Below are positions 1 through 9,425 of a DNA stretch of 64,000 bases, piece by piece; the stretch's first letter is position 1; the number at the start of each line of letters is the position of its first letter. Position numbers and translations under genes: made by a program. This stretch comes from Symbiodinium natans (taxonomy: Eukaryota; Sar; Dinophyceae; Suessiales; Symbiodiniaceae), in contig CAJNDS010001136.1 in assembly GCA_905221605.1 (NCBI GenBank), forward strand, positions 586,439 through 650,438, read 5' to 3'. The notes below the pieces were generated by a model. It did no database searches. It was not told the DNA's origin and was given only the letters and a program-made list of their open reading frames with translations.

Positions 1-120
1 CGGAACAAACCCCAAACCCTAAGCCCTAAACCCTAAACCCTAAACCCTAAACCCTAAGCCCTAAGCCCTAAGCCCTAAGCCCTAAGCCCTAAGCCCTAAG
101 CCCTAAGCCCTAAGCCCCAA
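1..120 (-). repeat. Telomere-like array at window start
   Basis: Tandem CCCTAAA units grade into a run of CCCTAAG units. The window may begin near a chromosome end, but equal or longer arrays lie throughout the next 64 kb in both orientations, so this array alone does not prove a true telomere. Confidence 0.85.
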
Positions 121-855
121 GCCTTATCTTCAAGCCCTGGGAGCCCCTCCTGTTTCGCGGGTGCGCGCCCGAAGCCTTGTAGTACATCTTAGTCATGGGT
201 TCCCCTACTATCCCCCCCCCCCTAGGTTCCCCCCCCCATAGTTAAGGCTGTTTGGCACCCTAAACCCTAAACCCTAAACCCCGTGGAGAATGGCTAGACG
301 GGTGGCAAGAACCCCTAAACCCGACACCCTAAACCCTAAACCCTAAACCCCAAGCCCTAAGCCCTAAGCCCTAAGCCCCAAGCCTTATCTTCAAGCCCTG
401 GGAGCCCCTCCTGTTTCGCGGGTGCGCGCCCGAAGCCTTGTAGTACATCTTGTAGTCATGGGTTCCCCTACTATCCCCCCCCCCCTAGGTTCCCCCCCCC
501 ATAGTTAAGGCTGTTTGGCACCCTAAACCCTAAACCCTAAACCCCGTGGAGAATGGCTAGACGGGTGGCAAGAACCCCTAAACCCGACACCCTAAACCCT
601 AAACCCTAAACCCCAAGCCCTAAGCCCTAAGCCCTAAGCCCCAAGCCTTATCTTCAAGCCCTGGGAGCCCCTCCTGTTTCGCGGGTGCGCGCCCGAAGCC
701 TTGTAGTACATCTTAGTCATGGGTTCCCCTACTATCCCCCCCCCCCTAGGTTCCCCCCCCCATAGTTAAGGCTGTTTGGCACCCTAAACCCTAAACCCTA
801 AACCCCGTGGAGAATGGCTAGACGGGTGGCAAGAAACCCTAAACCCGACACCCTA
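85..855. repeat. Three tandem copies of a ~261 bp telomere-adjacent unit
   Basis: The segment beginning GCCTTATCTTCAAGCCC recurs at 121, 382 and 644, giving periods of 261 and 262 bp. Each unit holds a GC-rich block with GCGCGCCCGAAGCC, a C-tract block, GTTAAGGCTGTTTGGCACCC, and short CCCTAAA and CCCTAAG runs. Copies are nearly identical; copy 2 has a 3-base difference near 450 (TTGTAG). The near identity suggests recent amplification. No coding potential is seen. Confidence 0.9.
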
Positions 856-1068
856 AACCCTAAACCCTAAACCCTAAACCCTAAACCCTAAACCCTAAAC
901 CCTAAACCCTAAACCCTAAACCTTCTTTGGCTTTGTGGCCGAGTAGATAACCTTTAACCCTTTGGGGGTTTTGGGGGTTTTGGGGGTTTTGGGGGTTTTG
1001 GGGGTTTTGGGGGTTTTGGGGGTTTTGAGGGTTTAGGGTTTAGGGTTTAGGGTTTAGGAGTAGGGGCA
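836..1068. repeat. CCCTAAA array, then TTTTGGGGG array, then TTTAGGG
   Basis: A pure CCCTAAA run (about 845-921) is followed by about 40 bp of other sequence and then by roughly eight TTTTGGGGG units (about 961-1026), which turn into TTTAGGG (about 1029-1056). The T4G5 units differ from the usual repeat both in length and in lacking the A. The two arrays are in opposite orientation. Confidence 0.8.
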
Positions 1069-3770
1069 CCCATGATGGGAGGCTCTGGGGCTGCTCAGGG
1101 CCTGAAAATCTGGGGAAAAGAAAGGCTCAGGGCTTTCCGTTTTCAGGTCGAAGCCTCTTTAGGGTTTTCTGGGTTTAGGGTTTAAGGTCTAAGGGTTTAG
1201 GGTTTAGGGTTTAGGGTTTAGGGTCCAAGGGCCAAGAAGTGTAGCTTAATGCGGGGGGATTTAGTGTATCCTCAGGGGGTGGTTGGGGTCCAGATGGTTG
1301 AGGTCCACTCACAGCCAGCGGTTGAAACCCCGACATCTTGGGGATCGCAGTAGAACAGGGTGAGACCTGAACGGGTTAGGGGTTGTTGGGCTTTAGGGTT
1401 TAGGGTTTAGGGTTTTTTTGGAAAAACCTAAGGGAACATGACAACTATGCGTTTCTGGTCCTCAGAGGAGTGTAGTGACAAGCTGTCACGCCCGACTCTA
1501 CTAGTTCGCATTCAAAGCTTGTCGGGGTCTTGGATTACGGGTTTTAGGATTTAGGCTTAGAGCCCTATAGAACTTCCGAGGCTTACTGGCCCCGCCTACC
1601 CCTCTTCCTTTTCAAACTCCTAGTAACCCTAGTAGTAGAGTAGGTAACCTTTAACCTTTTTGGGGTAGTATAACCCCCTTACAATCCCAAAGGTTAACCC
1701 TTAGTTCCCCCAGGCTACTGGACAACTCCCCAAGCCACTTAAGGTGGCAGGAGGAAGATGATGCGCTCCTTTGCTTCTGCATCTGGCGGCGGAGGGAGCT
1801 CTTCGTGGAACCAGGCGCCCGCACGGGGTTGGTCTGCATACGGGCCTTGCTTTTTTTTGGGTTTAGGGTTTAGTTTTTTTTTTTTTTTTGGGGCGGGGGG
1901 TGGGAGAAGGGAGGGGGGGACCGTTTAGAGGAAGAAGATGATCTGCATCTGTCTAAACGACCCTAATGTCGTGTCATGCTTCAAGCCGTCGAGCGTTGAA
2001 GCGTCTTAAGCCTTTAACCTGCAGATTCGGGTTTTGTAGGACTGGCTTAAATGCTTGGCAGCCCGACGATACCCTTGTCCTTAAAGTAACCAACCCAACA
2101 GAGGGTGCCCTGGTGCCCTTCTTATAATACCCTAAACCCTAAACCCTAAACCCTAAACCCTAAACCCTAAACCCTAAACCCTAAACCCTAAAACCCTAAA
2201 ACCCTAAACCCTAAACCCTAAACCACGAGGGTGAAGCTCCATCACGTCACAGGCAAAGTTTTTGCACCGGCCCCTCGCCTGTCTGGCGCGCGCCTTCCGG
2301 GCAGCTCGGCTCTGCGGGGGCCGAGCCTAGGGTTTTAGAGTTTAGGGTTTTAGGGTTTTTTGGGTTTAGGGTTTAGGAGTTCCCTGAACCCTAAATCCCT
2401 CAGTTTAGGGTTTGGTAGTTTTTTAGGGGGGTGGGACATCTCTCCCATGTCGAAGCAGCGTGCCCCCAACCGGTTTTTGTTGGTCGTTCGGGATCTCAAG
2501 CCCGCAAAAACCGCAAGGAATATACTAGATTTGAGACCCCAAGCAGGCCGATAATCTACATCAAATCTGAGCTTGTGCAGCCAACACACTTCTGGGTTTT
2601 TTTCGGCTCGGCGCCGGGGAGGCCCATTCCTTCACTGGGCTTCAAATTTGAACGGGGCTATCTGTGATCCCACACATAAGTCTCCTAATAAGATTATCGC
2701 AGAGGCAATCTTACTTGGTATCGGTGACCTTCTACCGATAGCCCTACGTAAAAAAAGAATCACCCATGCGCCTTTCGAGTAAGCTGCCTGAAGGCGATGT
2801 GCCACGCACAGCAGCCGCAGAGTTGCGGGCTCTGAGGCCGGAGGGGCTTGGAACCTTACTAGGGTTTAGGGTTTAGGGCTGGTTTATGGTCCATAGACCT
2901 TCACGACGCCACGGGGTACCATGTGTACCTGAATAAGGATCTTAGTCGTCTCGGGTATACGAGTCCTATTTTAGGGCTCGTGTGGCTTTCAAGGAAGGTG
3001 CCCACTCGTTGACCTGCAGAATGTAAGAGATCATAGGATGGGTGTCCCTGGAAGACATTCTTAGTCCAATCCTAAACCCTCGTCCCTTATGCTGTCCTTC
3101 CCCTTTCTTCTCTGAAATTCTGAGGCCTCCGACCCTGCAACATGGTGACGCAAAATAGCAAGTCTGAAGCCCTCACCTTTACATCTTCCATCCAGCAGAT
3201 AGGGTTCAGGGTTTCGGGTTTAGGGCCCAGGGTTTCGGGTCTCCAGGCATGTGGGACGCCTCCTACTTAGCCGCTGCCCCACCCGCGCAGCCGCGCGAGC
3301 CGAGTGTGAGGGCTGGATTCGACTTCAGGCACTGTGGGGCTAGTGTAGGGGGCACCCATCCTTGGGGACCAAATGACTACTCTTTGCTTAAGAACTTCAA
3401 AAGAATTCAACAAAAAGAATAATCCCTGTATTACCCTGAATAAAGAAGAATATGTTTCATTTTTCGGGGTTCTTAAGCAAATAGTAGCAATGAAGCAGAA
3501 GGGGCATAGGAGCCTTGACTCCAAGATGCACAACCCCGGAACCCCAGACGGAGTCCTTTGGTTGCAGATCTTTGGCACAAAAAACCAGACCCTAAATCCC
3601 ACACCCTAATCCCTAAACCCTACACCCTCTTAACTTCTGGAGGCACCCCTTCCCTAAAGCCTTAAAACGTCAACACAAGCTGCGCACTTGCGAGTGTGAA
3701 TTTTCGAAGCCCTACCAGTCACAAAAGTCCTCAGTCCCGAATCGCTTAGAGTTTTTGGCTGAGGGATTAG
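1069..3770. other. No confident gene; short telomere-like islands and element remnants
   Basis: TTTAGGG islands lie at about 1170-1225, 1391-1412 and 2340-2380, and a CCCTAAA array at 2131-2224. An inverted-repeat element lies at about 3373-3490. Open frames here are short and include telomere repeat, so I did not call them. Exons may be hidden but none could be joined in frame. Confidence 0.5.
3373..3492. mobile_element. Introner-like element, AAGCAAATAGTAG family
   Basis: The left end reads CTACTCTTTGCTTAAGAAC and the right end GTTCTTAAGCAAATAGTAG, forming an inverted repeat around an AT-rich centre of about 80 bp. Related ends occur near 10391-10455, 26762-26850, 27688-27832, 29143-29286 and 52500-52696. 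It fits a non-autonomous element with terminal inverted repeats; no protein is encoded. At 52.7 kb a copy of the same family sits directly before an exon. Confidence 0.65.
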
Positions 3771-3773
3771 GGA

Positions 3774-3876
3774 TTAGTAGCTGAGTGAGCACACGTCACA
3801 CCTTTTTGGGATACCATAATCCCCTATAGAACTGAAAGTGTACACTTTTTGGGGGCTTATGAACTCAGCAACTAAG
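3774..3876 (+). mobile_element. Introner-like element, TTAGTAGCTGAGTGAG family
   Basis: It begins TTAGTAGCTGAGTGAGC, carries the core GGGATACCATAATCCCC and ends ACTCAGCAACTAAG. The ends are inverted repeats (TTAGTAGCTGAGT against ACTCAGCAACTAA). Other copies lie at 18500, 20813, 34605, 34844 and 38887. The final AAG directly precedes the first exon of the gene model that follows, as if the element provides the 3' splice site. Confidence 0.7.
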
Positions 3877-4382
3877 ACCCAGGGTGAAGAAGTTCCTGAA
3901 TCGTGGATTCGCAGGGCTTCCTCGGTCGTAGCCACGAGGGGTTCGGTCTGGGAGTGTTGCGGTGCCGTTCCGGCCAGCGCATCATGGCCCGGATGCAAAA
4001 ACTCCCGAAACCCTAAACTCTAAACCCCAAACCCTAAACCCTAAACCCTGTAAACCATAAACCCTAAACCCATTTTAAAAAAGGGTTCAGGGTTTACTTA
4101 AGGAAGTCTTGAGCAACTTGAGCATGCTCCTCCTGCTTCCTGGCAGTACTTCAGAGCCCGGGTTCAACAAGAGGGGTTTACTCAGGGTTTAGGGTTTAGG
4201 GTTTACAGTTTAGGGTTTGGGGTTATGCGAAAAAGGGTTTGGAGTCCTGAGAAAATGTCCCGGGGCAGGTTCGCCACTCCTCGCACATCGCGCTGCTGGC
4301 CACGCTGTCGAGCCTGGCATCGCTTTTCCCGCGAGTGCGCTTGGAAGTGGAGCTGCCTGGACTTGGCTTGGAGGCATTTTAG
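3877..4382 (+). CDS. 3' part of a small-exon gene (three exons), unknown function
   Basis: Exons are inferred at 3877-4006, 4103-4161 and 4269-4382 (stop TAG). They join in one frame. The first encodes a stretch containing EEVPESWIRRASS, the second SLEQLEHAPPASWQYFRAR, the third an amphipathic end with HIALLATLSSLASLFPRVRL and then LEVELPGLGLEAF. Intron 1 (4007-4102) is mostly CCCTAAA repeat with GA at its start and GA starting the next exon. Intron 2 (4162-4268) starts GTTC, and GTTC starts the next exon. Upstream exons are not resolved. Product not recognised. Frame continuity over two joins supports it; splice sites are inferred. Confidence 0.55.
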
Positions 4383-4659
4383 GAGGTGGAGGAGGTAGCC
4401 CAAAAAAGGTAGTGTTTGCTAGACAGTCCCTTAGTTTCGGGTCTGGTATCTACTTTACAGCGTTTTTTTGCATCGCTCTGTTGGGCTAGGTTTAAGAGCT
4501 GAAGAGCTTCGTTGGAGAAAAAGCGCGCAAGAACCCATGGAACACTACTACCATAGCTTGAGTTAATCTTGTGTGCCTTACTTAACACCTTCCACCGTAC
4601 CCAACTGCCCCCGCTAACCCTACACCTGGGCCCTTATGAAGGGGCAGGGTGAGTCCAGG

Positions 4660-4733
4660 AGGTTTAGGGTTTAGGGTTTAGGGTTTAGGGTTTAGGGTTT
4701 AGGGTTTAGGGTTTAGGGTTTAGGGTTTAGGGT
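4660..4733 (+). repeat. TTTAGGG array
   Basis: About ten uninterrupted TTTAGGG units. It ends just before an open segment from 4747 that reads as an exon, with acceptor-like TTTACATTTCAG at the junction. Confidence 0.9.
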
Positions 4734-4746
4734 TGCGATTTTACAT

Positions 4747-5927
4747 TTCAGGGTCGGCGCACTCTTCTGTTAAGCAGAGAGAGCCACGGCGCGGGCAGCA
4801 ATTGGGACCAGTTGCAACAGAAGGGTTGGCGCAACGGCACATCATCGGCGAGAGTCGTCCTTCATGTGCTAGCTCGACCTTTCCCTCCCCCCCCCCCCCC
4901 CCCACCCCTCCTAAACCCCCAAACCATAAACACCAAACTCTGAAACCGAACCCCCACACCCAAACCCTATATCGCCCCAAACCCTAAACCCCTGTGCCTC
5001 ACAGGGCTTGTCCGAGTGTGAGCGATTATAACCCAACTAATCAGGAAAACTCTGTTAAGGTTGAGGCGCTCGTGATGTCGCGCAAAGAGCCCCCCCCCCC
5101 CCCCCCCCGGTGCGTTGCGGGCACAGCCTCCCCTCCCGTGTGTCGGGCCAAGCTCTGAGTTTCTGAGGGATGCTTGGGATGGTTTTCATTTTTGGGGTGT
5201 TCTAAGTCCTAAGAAGCAGCAAAAACTAAGAGTTTGTTAAGGTTCCAAGTTCAGTTAAGGAAGACCTAGACCCTAAACCTTAGGGTTAAAACCCTAAACC
5301 CTACAAAGCTCTGGACTCTGAGTTTGGGGGGGGGGGGGGGGGGGGGTGTTTAGGAGTTCGGGGCTTGATTTTTTTTTGTCGATCTCTCGGCTGCCCAAGG
5401 TTCGAGGAAGAAGCCCCGCAGAGACAGCAGGAGCTGGTTGGGGAGGGTCTGGGTGATGATGATGACGATGCTGATGATGATTAGTACCATTTCTATTATA
5501 TCGGTGTTTTTTTATTATTCTTACTCGAGTTTTTATTGCTATTGTTTTTTTTATTTTATTTTGTTTGGCTTTATCAGTGTTTTTAGTACTATTGGTATTA
5601 CTACAAGTGTTCCTTCGATTGCTACACAGTTGCTGTTGCCATTTTTTTTACCGTTTCCGTGCTCTGAAATCCCGCAGGCTACTTGGAGGTTCATGGTACT
5701 TATTAACCAATTATGGACTGTACTTATAACTGTACTTATAGCCGTATTAGGGCACTTAGAGGGCTTACAAGTGGGTGTACAAGTACAGCTGGTTAAGAAG
5801 TACTATGAACCTCCAAGTAAACCCCTCCGCAGATCGCACGAACAGGAGCTGCAAGCGCTGGCAGCGCAGCAAGCTTTGGCAGCAATGTTCGTGAGAGAAA
5901 GAAACGCACAAGACCGTGCTCACCAGG
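4747..5927 (+). CDS. Exon fragments of a second small-exon gene
   Basis: Three open segments look coding. About 4754-4880 encodes a polar stretch containing SSVKQREPRRGQQLGPV. About 5401-5487 encodes EEEAPQRQQELVGE and runs into an Asp-rich GATGAT microsatellite ending in TAG. 5833-5927 encodes an Ala/Gln/Glu-rich helix with HEQELQALAAQQALAAMF. The acceptor of the last has a long pyrimidine tract and CCGCAG. An ACTTGGAGG element and an AT-rich block lie between segments two and three. I could not fix the phases, so whether all three belong to one gene is uncertain. Confidence 0.4.
5681..5818. mobile_element. Inverted-repeat element, ACTTGGAGGTTCATGG family
   Basis: Ends are ACTTGGAGGTTCATGGTACT and AGTACTATGAACCTCCAAGT, a nearly perfect terminal inverted repeat. 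The 138 bp interior is rich in TACTTATAACTGTAC-like sequence. A similar flank (AATCCCGCAG on the left, AACCCCTCCGCAG on the right) suggests a target duplication at an intron end. Other copies: 6220-6340 (right end decayed) and 29834-29975. Confidence 0.8.
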
Positions 5928-6219
5928 GTTTAGGGTTTAGGGGTTCTTGTTAAAGGATCCCTATGGGAATATGAGGGCCGTATTAGGAGTATATTCAGAG
6001 AAACTTTTTGGGGTACAACCTTAAGGGTACGAGTCTTCATCTCTTGCAAGAAGTGGGTTTAAGGGGTTTAGATTCCTTTCTGGCAGTCACCAAGTCCCAG
6101 TTGCACAAAAAGGGGGTTAGGGTCGCAAGTACCCGTTTAAGATACCCAAAATGCACCCATTCAGGTACTGTGTACGCTCAGGGCCTTATGCATGGCATGC
6201 TTGCGGGGGCTTCAGGTAT

Positions 6220-6340
6220 ACTTGGAGGTTCATGGTACTTACTAACCAAGTAGAATTGTATTTATAGCTGTACTTCTAACCATATTAGAGCCCCCTATAG
6301 GTGGGTTAAAAGTACAGTTATAGTCGGTTAGCAGGTACCC
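6220..6340. mobile_element. Decayed copy of the ACTTGGAGGTTCATGG element
   Basis: The left end is intact (ACTTGGAGGTTCATGGTACT). The right end survives only as sequence resembling the inner arm (AGTACAGTTATAGTCGGTTA) and breaks into the GC-rich tandem unit that follows. Confidence 0.6.
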
Positions 6341-6347
6341 CTAAATT

Positions 6348-7597
6348 TCAGGCCTAGCGGCACGGGCCGGCCCCCGCCCCCCAAAGCACGAAACCTTGAA
6401 CCTTGGCACTGTCTTCTCTTTCCCGTGTCTTTGTCCTCTCCTTCTCTCTGTCTCTCTTTCTCCTGCCTTCGCCCCCCCTCCCTCCCCCCCCCCCCCCGGC
6501 GCGCGCGCGCGCGCACCCGCATCAGGAGCATCAGTGGGGTTGGTTTGGGGGCCTTAAAAGCATTCTATGCATGCGTTTTGCCTTCGAAAAACCTTCAGAA
6601 AACGCTGTAAACACGTGTTTTTGGGCTTGGGAAGCCTTTTGGGACCCAGGAAAGGGAGCATCATGAGCATCAGCGGCCTCCCCAGGCCATCCAAAACCCC
6701 CTTAAACACGCCGATTGTATGTGCTTGAACGCTTGCGTGCCCACGAAACCCCCAAAAGCAAGACCCCGAATGCCCTTAAGGGCATTCGGGGTCCTGCTGT
6801 TCGGGTGTTTTGTAGGCACGAAGCCGTTCGAGCGCGTAAAATGAGCGATTTTAGGGGCGTTTTTACGTGGACCCACAAAACACTCGGTATTTACGAGGTT
6901 TTCTGCTGTTGGAACACCCCCCCAAACCGAGCATCATGAGCATCAGCTGGGTCTCTGGGCCGTGGGCCCGGACCCCCCCACGAAGCCCAAGAGAAGCGAT
7001 GGCTCGATGATGCGCCCGGACCCCGCGCATCAGCAGCATCAGCAGACCCCCCCCCGGACGTGGGTTTCGATGATGCGCACTTTGGGGGCGGGTCAAGGGC
7101 AACAGGGGTGGGGGTCGGAGGCACGCGTGAAAAACCTCATAAAAACACGGTATTTACGGTGATTTCAGCGTTTTTCAGCGTTTTTTATTGCCTTGGGCCC
7201 GCGGGCCAGGGCTGCTGATGCTCATGATGCTCGCCTGGTTTTGGGCTTCCGGTACCCCCCCCAAACCTTGAAAAACGTGGTTTCGGCCTGGCGCGCGCCC
7301 CATGTGAAAAGCTAGGGCCGATGATGCGCGCCCGTGAGGGTTTAATGGGGTGCTGCGGGTGTTTTGTGGCCTCGGTTTTTCGTAAAAACCCATGGTTTTT
7401 ACGAGGTTTTCGTGCTTTTCGCACCACCGCGTGTTGCGTCCCCTTGGATGCCGTTTTGGAGGCCTCCCGAAGGGCCCCGCGCGAATTTGAAGCAATTTTG
7501 GGCGGGGTCGGCGGCTCGGGCGCTCGCCCCTTAAAGCTAGCGCTTTAGTGCGACGCGGGCTCCGCCCTGGACCACGGGCGGCGCGGGGGCCGGATTT
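6348..7597. repeat. GC-rich ~1.25 kb tandem unit, copy 1
   Basis: It starts near GGCCTAGCGGCACGGG (6351), carries a C-tract and GC dinucleotide run (6481-6515) and ends at GGGGGCCGGATTT. The 16-base motif GCATCATGAGCATCAG or close variants occur at 6519, 6658, 6931 and 7027, and inverted at 7215; GATGATGC occurs at 7006, 7069 and 7320. A large hairpin centres on 6762-6793. Open frames on both strands are GC-driven and I do not call them genes. Base composition is unlike the flanks. Confidence 0.9.
6727..6831. repeat. Long hairpin with 32 bp perfect palindrome, copy 1
   Basis: Bases 6762-6793 are a perfect palindrome: GACCCCGAATGCCCTT followed by its reverse complement. Outside it, GAACGCTTGCGTGCCCACG on the left pairs imperfectly with CGTGCC...CCGTTC on the right, extending the stem to about 45 bp per arm. 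This could be a replication, recombination or transposon-end structure; the function is unknown. Confidence 0.85.
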
Positions 7598-8856
7598 CAG
7601 GCCTAGCGGCACGGGCCGGCCCCCGCCCCCCAAAGCACGAAACCTTGAACCTTGGCACTGTCTTCTCTTTCCCGTGTCTTTGTCCTCTCCTTCTCTCTGT
7701 CTCTCTTTCTCCTGCCTTCGCCCCCCCTCCCTCCCCCCCCCCCCCCGGCGCGCGCGCGCGCGCGCGCACCCGCATCAGGAGCATCAGTGGGGTTGGTTTG
7801 GGGGCCTTAAAAGCATTCTATGCATGCGTTTTGCCTTCGAAAAACCTTCAGAAAACGCTGTAAACACGTGTTTTTGGGCTTGGGAAGCCTTTTGGGACCC
7901 AGGAAAGGGAGCATCATGAGCATCAGCGGCCTCCCCCAGGCCATCCAAAACCCCCTTAAACACGCCGATTGTATGTGCTTGAACGCTTGCGTGCCCACGA
8001 AACCCCCAAAAGCAAGACCCCGAATGCCCTTAAGGGCATTCGGGGTCCTGCTGTTCGGGTGTTTTGTAGGCACGAAGCCGTTCGAGCGCGTAAAATGAGC
8101 GATTTTAGGGGCGTTTTTACGTGGACCCACAAAACACTCGGTATTTACGAGGTTTTCTGCTGTTGGAACACCCCCCCAAACCGAGCATCATGAGCATCAG
8201 CTGGGTCTCTGGGCCGTGGGCCCGGACCCCCCACGAAGCCCAAGAGAAGCGATGGCTCGATGATGCGCCCGGACCCCGCGCATCAGCAGCATCAGCAGAC
8301 CCCCCCCCGGACGTGGGTTTCGATGATGCGCACTTTGGGGGCGGGTCAAGGGCAACAGGGGTGGGGGTCGGAGGCACGCGTGAAAAACCTCATAAAAACA
8401 CGGTATTTACGGTGATTTCAGCGTTTTTCAGCGTTTTTTATTGCCTTGGGCCCGCGGGCCAGGGCTGCTGATGCTCATGATGCTCGCCTGGTTTTGGGCT
8501 TCCGGTACCCCCCCCAAACCTTGAAAAACGTGGTTTCGGCCTGGCGCGCGCCCCATGTGAAAAGCTAGGGCCGATGATGCGCGCCCGTGAGGGTTTAATG
8601 GGGTGCTGCGGGTGTTTTGTGGCCTCGGTTTTTCGTAAAAACCCATGGTTTTTACGAGGTTTTCGTGCTTTTCGCACCACCGCGTGTTGCGTCCCCTTGG
8701 ATGCCGTTTTGGAGGCCTCCCGAAGGGCCCCGCGCGAATTTGAAGCAATTTTGGGCGGGGTCGGCGGCTCGGGCGCTCGCCCCTTAAAGCTAGCGCTTTA
8801 GTGTTAGTGCGACGCGGGCTCCGCCCTGGAGCACGGGCGGCGCGGGGGCCGGATTT
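7598..8856. repeat. GC-rich ~1.25 kb tandem unit, copy 2
   Basis: Nearly identical to 6348-7597. Differences are a longer GC dinucleotide run, one extra C near 7937, one fewer C near 8230, GAGCACGGG for GACCACGGG, and a 6-base GTTAGT insertion near 8803. The palindrome recurs at 8016-8047. Conservation across both copies without a long reading frame points to recent tandem duplication of non-coding DNA. Confidence 0.9.
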
Positions 8857-9310
8857 AAGAGCCTCCGGCTCAAGCCGCCGACCCCGTTGGAGCATAGTTG
8901 AGAGGTCTAAACCCGCTCGTTCGAAGATCATCCCAGCCTGCTCGGCAGAGTTCTGTGAAACGTTTGGGGGGGGGTAGGGGGCAGCACCAGGACAAGCTCA
9001 AGGGAAGGGGGGGGTGGGGGGGCAGGGGGTGGGTCGTGGGCGTGAGAGGGGGGGGGTGGGGGTGGGGGGGGGGGGTGGGGGGGGGGGGGGGGGGGGGGGG
9101 TGGGGGGGGGGGGGGGGGGGTGGGGGGGGGGGGGGGGGGTGGGGGGTGGGGGGAGGGGGGGGGGGTGGGTGGGGGGGGGGGGGGGGTGGCTCAAACGCTG
9201 ATTTTGCTGAGGTACCCCCCTGTGCTGAACCGCCTGTTTAGCTGTGCGGGTGGTGCGGTCCTCCACGAAAAAATTGTGCACCGACCCCCCCCCCCCCCCC
9301 CCCCCCGCGT
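8857..9310. repeat. Poly-G / poly-C low-complexity region
   Basis: About 9000-9190 is almost pure G with scattered T and A. A C run lies at 9284-9306. The flanking unique sequence (8870-9000, 9190-9280) is short and unassigned. Open frames reading as glycine or proline runs are artefacts of composition. Confidence 0.85.
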
Positions 9311-9351
9311 TTGAGGTTTTCTTTCAGGTTTTTGGGGTTGAAGATGGGGCT

Positions 9352-9425
9352 AGGGTTTAGGGTTTAGGGTTTAGGGTTTAGGGTTTAGGGTTTAGGGTTT
9401 AGGGTTTAGGAACCCTAAACCCCCA
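9352..9425. repeat. Head-to-head telomere repeat junction
   Basis: About eight TTTAGGG units run into AACCCTAAACCCC at 9410/9411. The G-rich strands point at each other, the orientation expected from fusing two telomere ends or from inverted insertion. Confidence 0.85.

Noticed and set aside
1-920. Window start as a true chromosome end
   Set aside because: Arrays of equal size occur at many internal places, the first array is not pure, and unique sequence is interleaved at once; the location on the chromosome cannot be told.
5438-5953. 171-codon frame with a hydrophobic start
   Set aside because: The hydrophobic part is AT-rich intron-like DNA and the frame crosses an inverted-repeat element; only the last ~30 codons in another frame look coding.
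6403-7919. Several 60-150 codon frames in the GC-rich tandem unit
   Set aside because: Both strands are open in several frames because of composition, and small indels between the two copies shift them.
8898-9314. Long glycine- or proline-rich open frames on both strands
   Set aside because: They come from a poly-G tract and have no start context, domain or neighbouring exon support.
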